Source of the DNA: Candidatus Stahliibacteriota bacterium | GTDB taxonomy: Bacteria > Hydrothermota > Tepidihabitantia > B3-TA06 | Direction of reading: 5' to 3' | Length of the DNA stretch: 6,469 nt | NCBI GenBank assembly: GCA_030592225.1 | Contig: JAUVJT010000124.1 | Location: forward strand, 1 to 6,469 | In this document: positions 5,591 to 6,469 of the stretch, piece after piece | How positions within the stretch are numbered: the first letter of the stretch is position 1 | Layout: each line of letters begins with the position of its first letter | The notes under the pieces: model-generated | Seen by the model: the letters and a program-made list of their open reading frames with translations, nothing else | Database searches by the model: none | What the model was told of the DNA's origin: nothing | Program-made: the position numbers and the translations under genes

Positions 5591-6469
5591 TTGGACAAAG
5601 ACAGAATATTCTCAGGCATTCAACCGTCTGGACGCCTGCACATCGGCAACTACCTGGGGGCGATAAGCCAGTTCGTTCCCCTGCAGGATTCCTATGACGC
5701 CATCTACGGCATCGTAGATTTGCACGCCATGACTCAGTCCTACGAGAAAGACGAGATGCCCGAAAGCATCGTTAACGCCGCAGTCAACTACCTGGCGTGC
5801 GGGCTTGATTCCCATAAGGCAACGCTCATGCTTCAATCAGGCGTAGCCGAACACGCCGAACTTGCCTGGATTCTGGCCACCGTAACCTCCCTACCCTGGA
5901 TTCAGCGGGTGCCTACTTTTAAGGAGAAGGCCAAAAACCAGCCCGACAACGTCAACATGGGCCTGTTCAACTATCCCATACTGATGGCGGCAGACATCCT
6001 GCTGTATAAATCGGTGGCGGTCCCGGTGGGTGAAGACCAACGTCCCCACCTGGAGTTGACCCGCGAGATTGCCCGGGCGTTCAACAACCGGTTCGGCTCC
6101 TTCTTTCCTGAACCCAGGGAACTAATCGGAAAAGACGAAGCGAAAGTAATAGGTCTGGACGGTGAGAATAAGATGAGCAAGAGTCTGGATAACTGCATTT
6201 ACCTTGACGACGAAACCGAGGTAATTCGCACCAAGATAAACCGTCAGGGAGTGACCGACCCGGCACGGGTACGCAAAACCGATGCAGGCAACCCGGACAT
6301 CTGCAACATCTTCACCTGGCATACCCTGTTTTCAACTAAAGAAGAACAGGAGCACTGCGCCAAGCATTGCCGCGCCGGTTCATTCGGCTGTCTGGACTGC
6401 AAGAAGATACTGATTGAGAATATCTTGACCTTGCTGGAACCCATTCAGGAAAGGCAGGCCGAACTCAAG
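5591..6469 (+). CDS. trpS: Tryptophanyl-tRNA synthetase, C-terminus cut by the window edge
   Basis: TrpRS activates tryptophan with ATP and charges tRNA-Trp in the cytoplasm. Counting from TTG at 5591, the HIGH-type motif is HIGN at 17-20 inside the family sequence FSGIQPSGRLHIGNYLGA. MAADILLY begins at 132, with D135 the expected indole-nitrogen contact that separates TrpRS from TyrRS. GEDQRPH is at 147-153, and KMSKS at 194-198 completes class Ic. There are 293 codons to the edge. Bacterial TrpRS is about 330 residues, so some 35-40 are missing beyond the window; there is no internal break. Cysteines C238, C260, C267 and C270 form C-x21-C-x6-C-x2-C, close to the iron-sulfur motif described for Thermotoga maritima TrpRS. 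The gene begins 1 bp after the aminotransferase stop, so it is almost surely cotranscribed with it and thiC. No tryptophan-responsive leader or T-box fits in the junction. Confidence 0.95.
   Translation, partial: MDKDRIFSGIQPSGRLHIGNYLGAISQFVPLQDSYDAIYGIVDLHAMTQSYEKDEMPESIVNAAVNYLACGLDSHKATLMLQSGVAEHAELAWILATVTSLPWIQRVPTFKEKAKNQPDNVNMGLFNYPILMAADILLYKSVAVPVGEDQRPHLELTREIARAFNNRFGSFFPEPRELIGKDEAKVIGLDGENKMSKSLDNCIYLDDETEVIRTKINRQGVTDPARVRKTDAGNPDICNIFTWHTLFSTKEEQEHCAKHCRAGSFGCLDCKKILIENILTLLEPIQERQAELK

Noticed and set aside
5251..5619. Minus-strand 122-codon frame across the aminotransferase/trpS junction
   Set aside because: It lies opposite two coding regions with all family motifs, and no SD or domain is seen.

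Overview
The window looks like chromosomal sequence from a Gram-negative, probably anaerobic bacterium of moderate GC content. An outer membrane is implied by a TonB-dependent receptor and a lipoprotein. The receptor has an N-terminal carboxypeptidase-regulatory-like domain and is paired with a DUF4249-like lipoprotein, a combination typical of the Fibrobacterota-Chlorobiota-Bacteroidota (FCB) side of the tree and its candidate phyla. Clear Shine-Dalgarno sequences (AAGGAGG, AAAGGGGG) and consensus TTGACA/TATAAT promoter hexamers argue against Bacteroidota proper, which mostly use a different promoter and weak SDs. I cannot name a species.

Layout, left to right. Positions 1-118 hold the last 38 codons of an IS1595-family (ISXO2-like) transposase, and the right end of that insertion sequence probably lies just before 153. 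From 3175 down to 153, on the minus strand, is a two-gene operon: a TonB-dependent outer-membrane receptor followed by a DUF4249-like lipoprotein, joined by a TGATG stop/start overlap. From 3246 to the right edge, on the plus strand, is a tight three-gene operon. It encodes a ThiC-type radical SAM enzyme, a class V PLP aminotransferase of the alanine-glyoxylate/serine family, and a tryptophanyl-tRNA synthetase that runs off the window. thiC and the aminotransferase gene overlap by 8 bp; the aminotransferase and trpS genes are 1 bp apart.

The two operons diverge from a very compact control region at about 3163-3271. A consensus sigma70-type promoter for thiC (TTGACA, 16-bp spacer, TATAAT) and an oppositely directed near-consensus promoter for the receptor operon (TTGACT, 17-bp spacer, CATAAT) interlock. 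Each predicted start site falls in or beside the other promoter's -10 element, so they should not both be occupied at once. The thiC transcript is predicted to start at or within a few bases of its ATG, giving a leaderless mRNA with no SD and no space for a TPP riboswitch.

The receptor's start is irregular: the SD is best placed for an ATC codon, while the nearest accepted start (TTG) is 15 nt away. The TrpRS carries a C-x21-C-x6-C-x2-C pattern like the iron-sulfur form known from Thermotoga maritima. No CRISPR array, RNA gene, phage or defence system is visible, and I see no convincing wholly new system. The most unusual material is the divergent control region.
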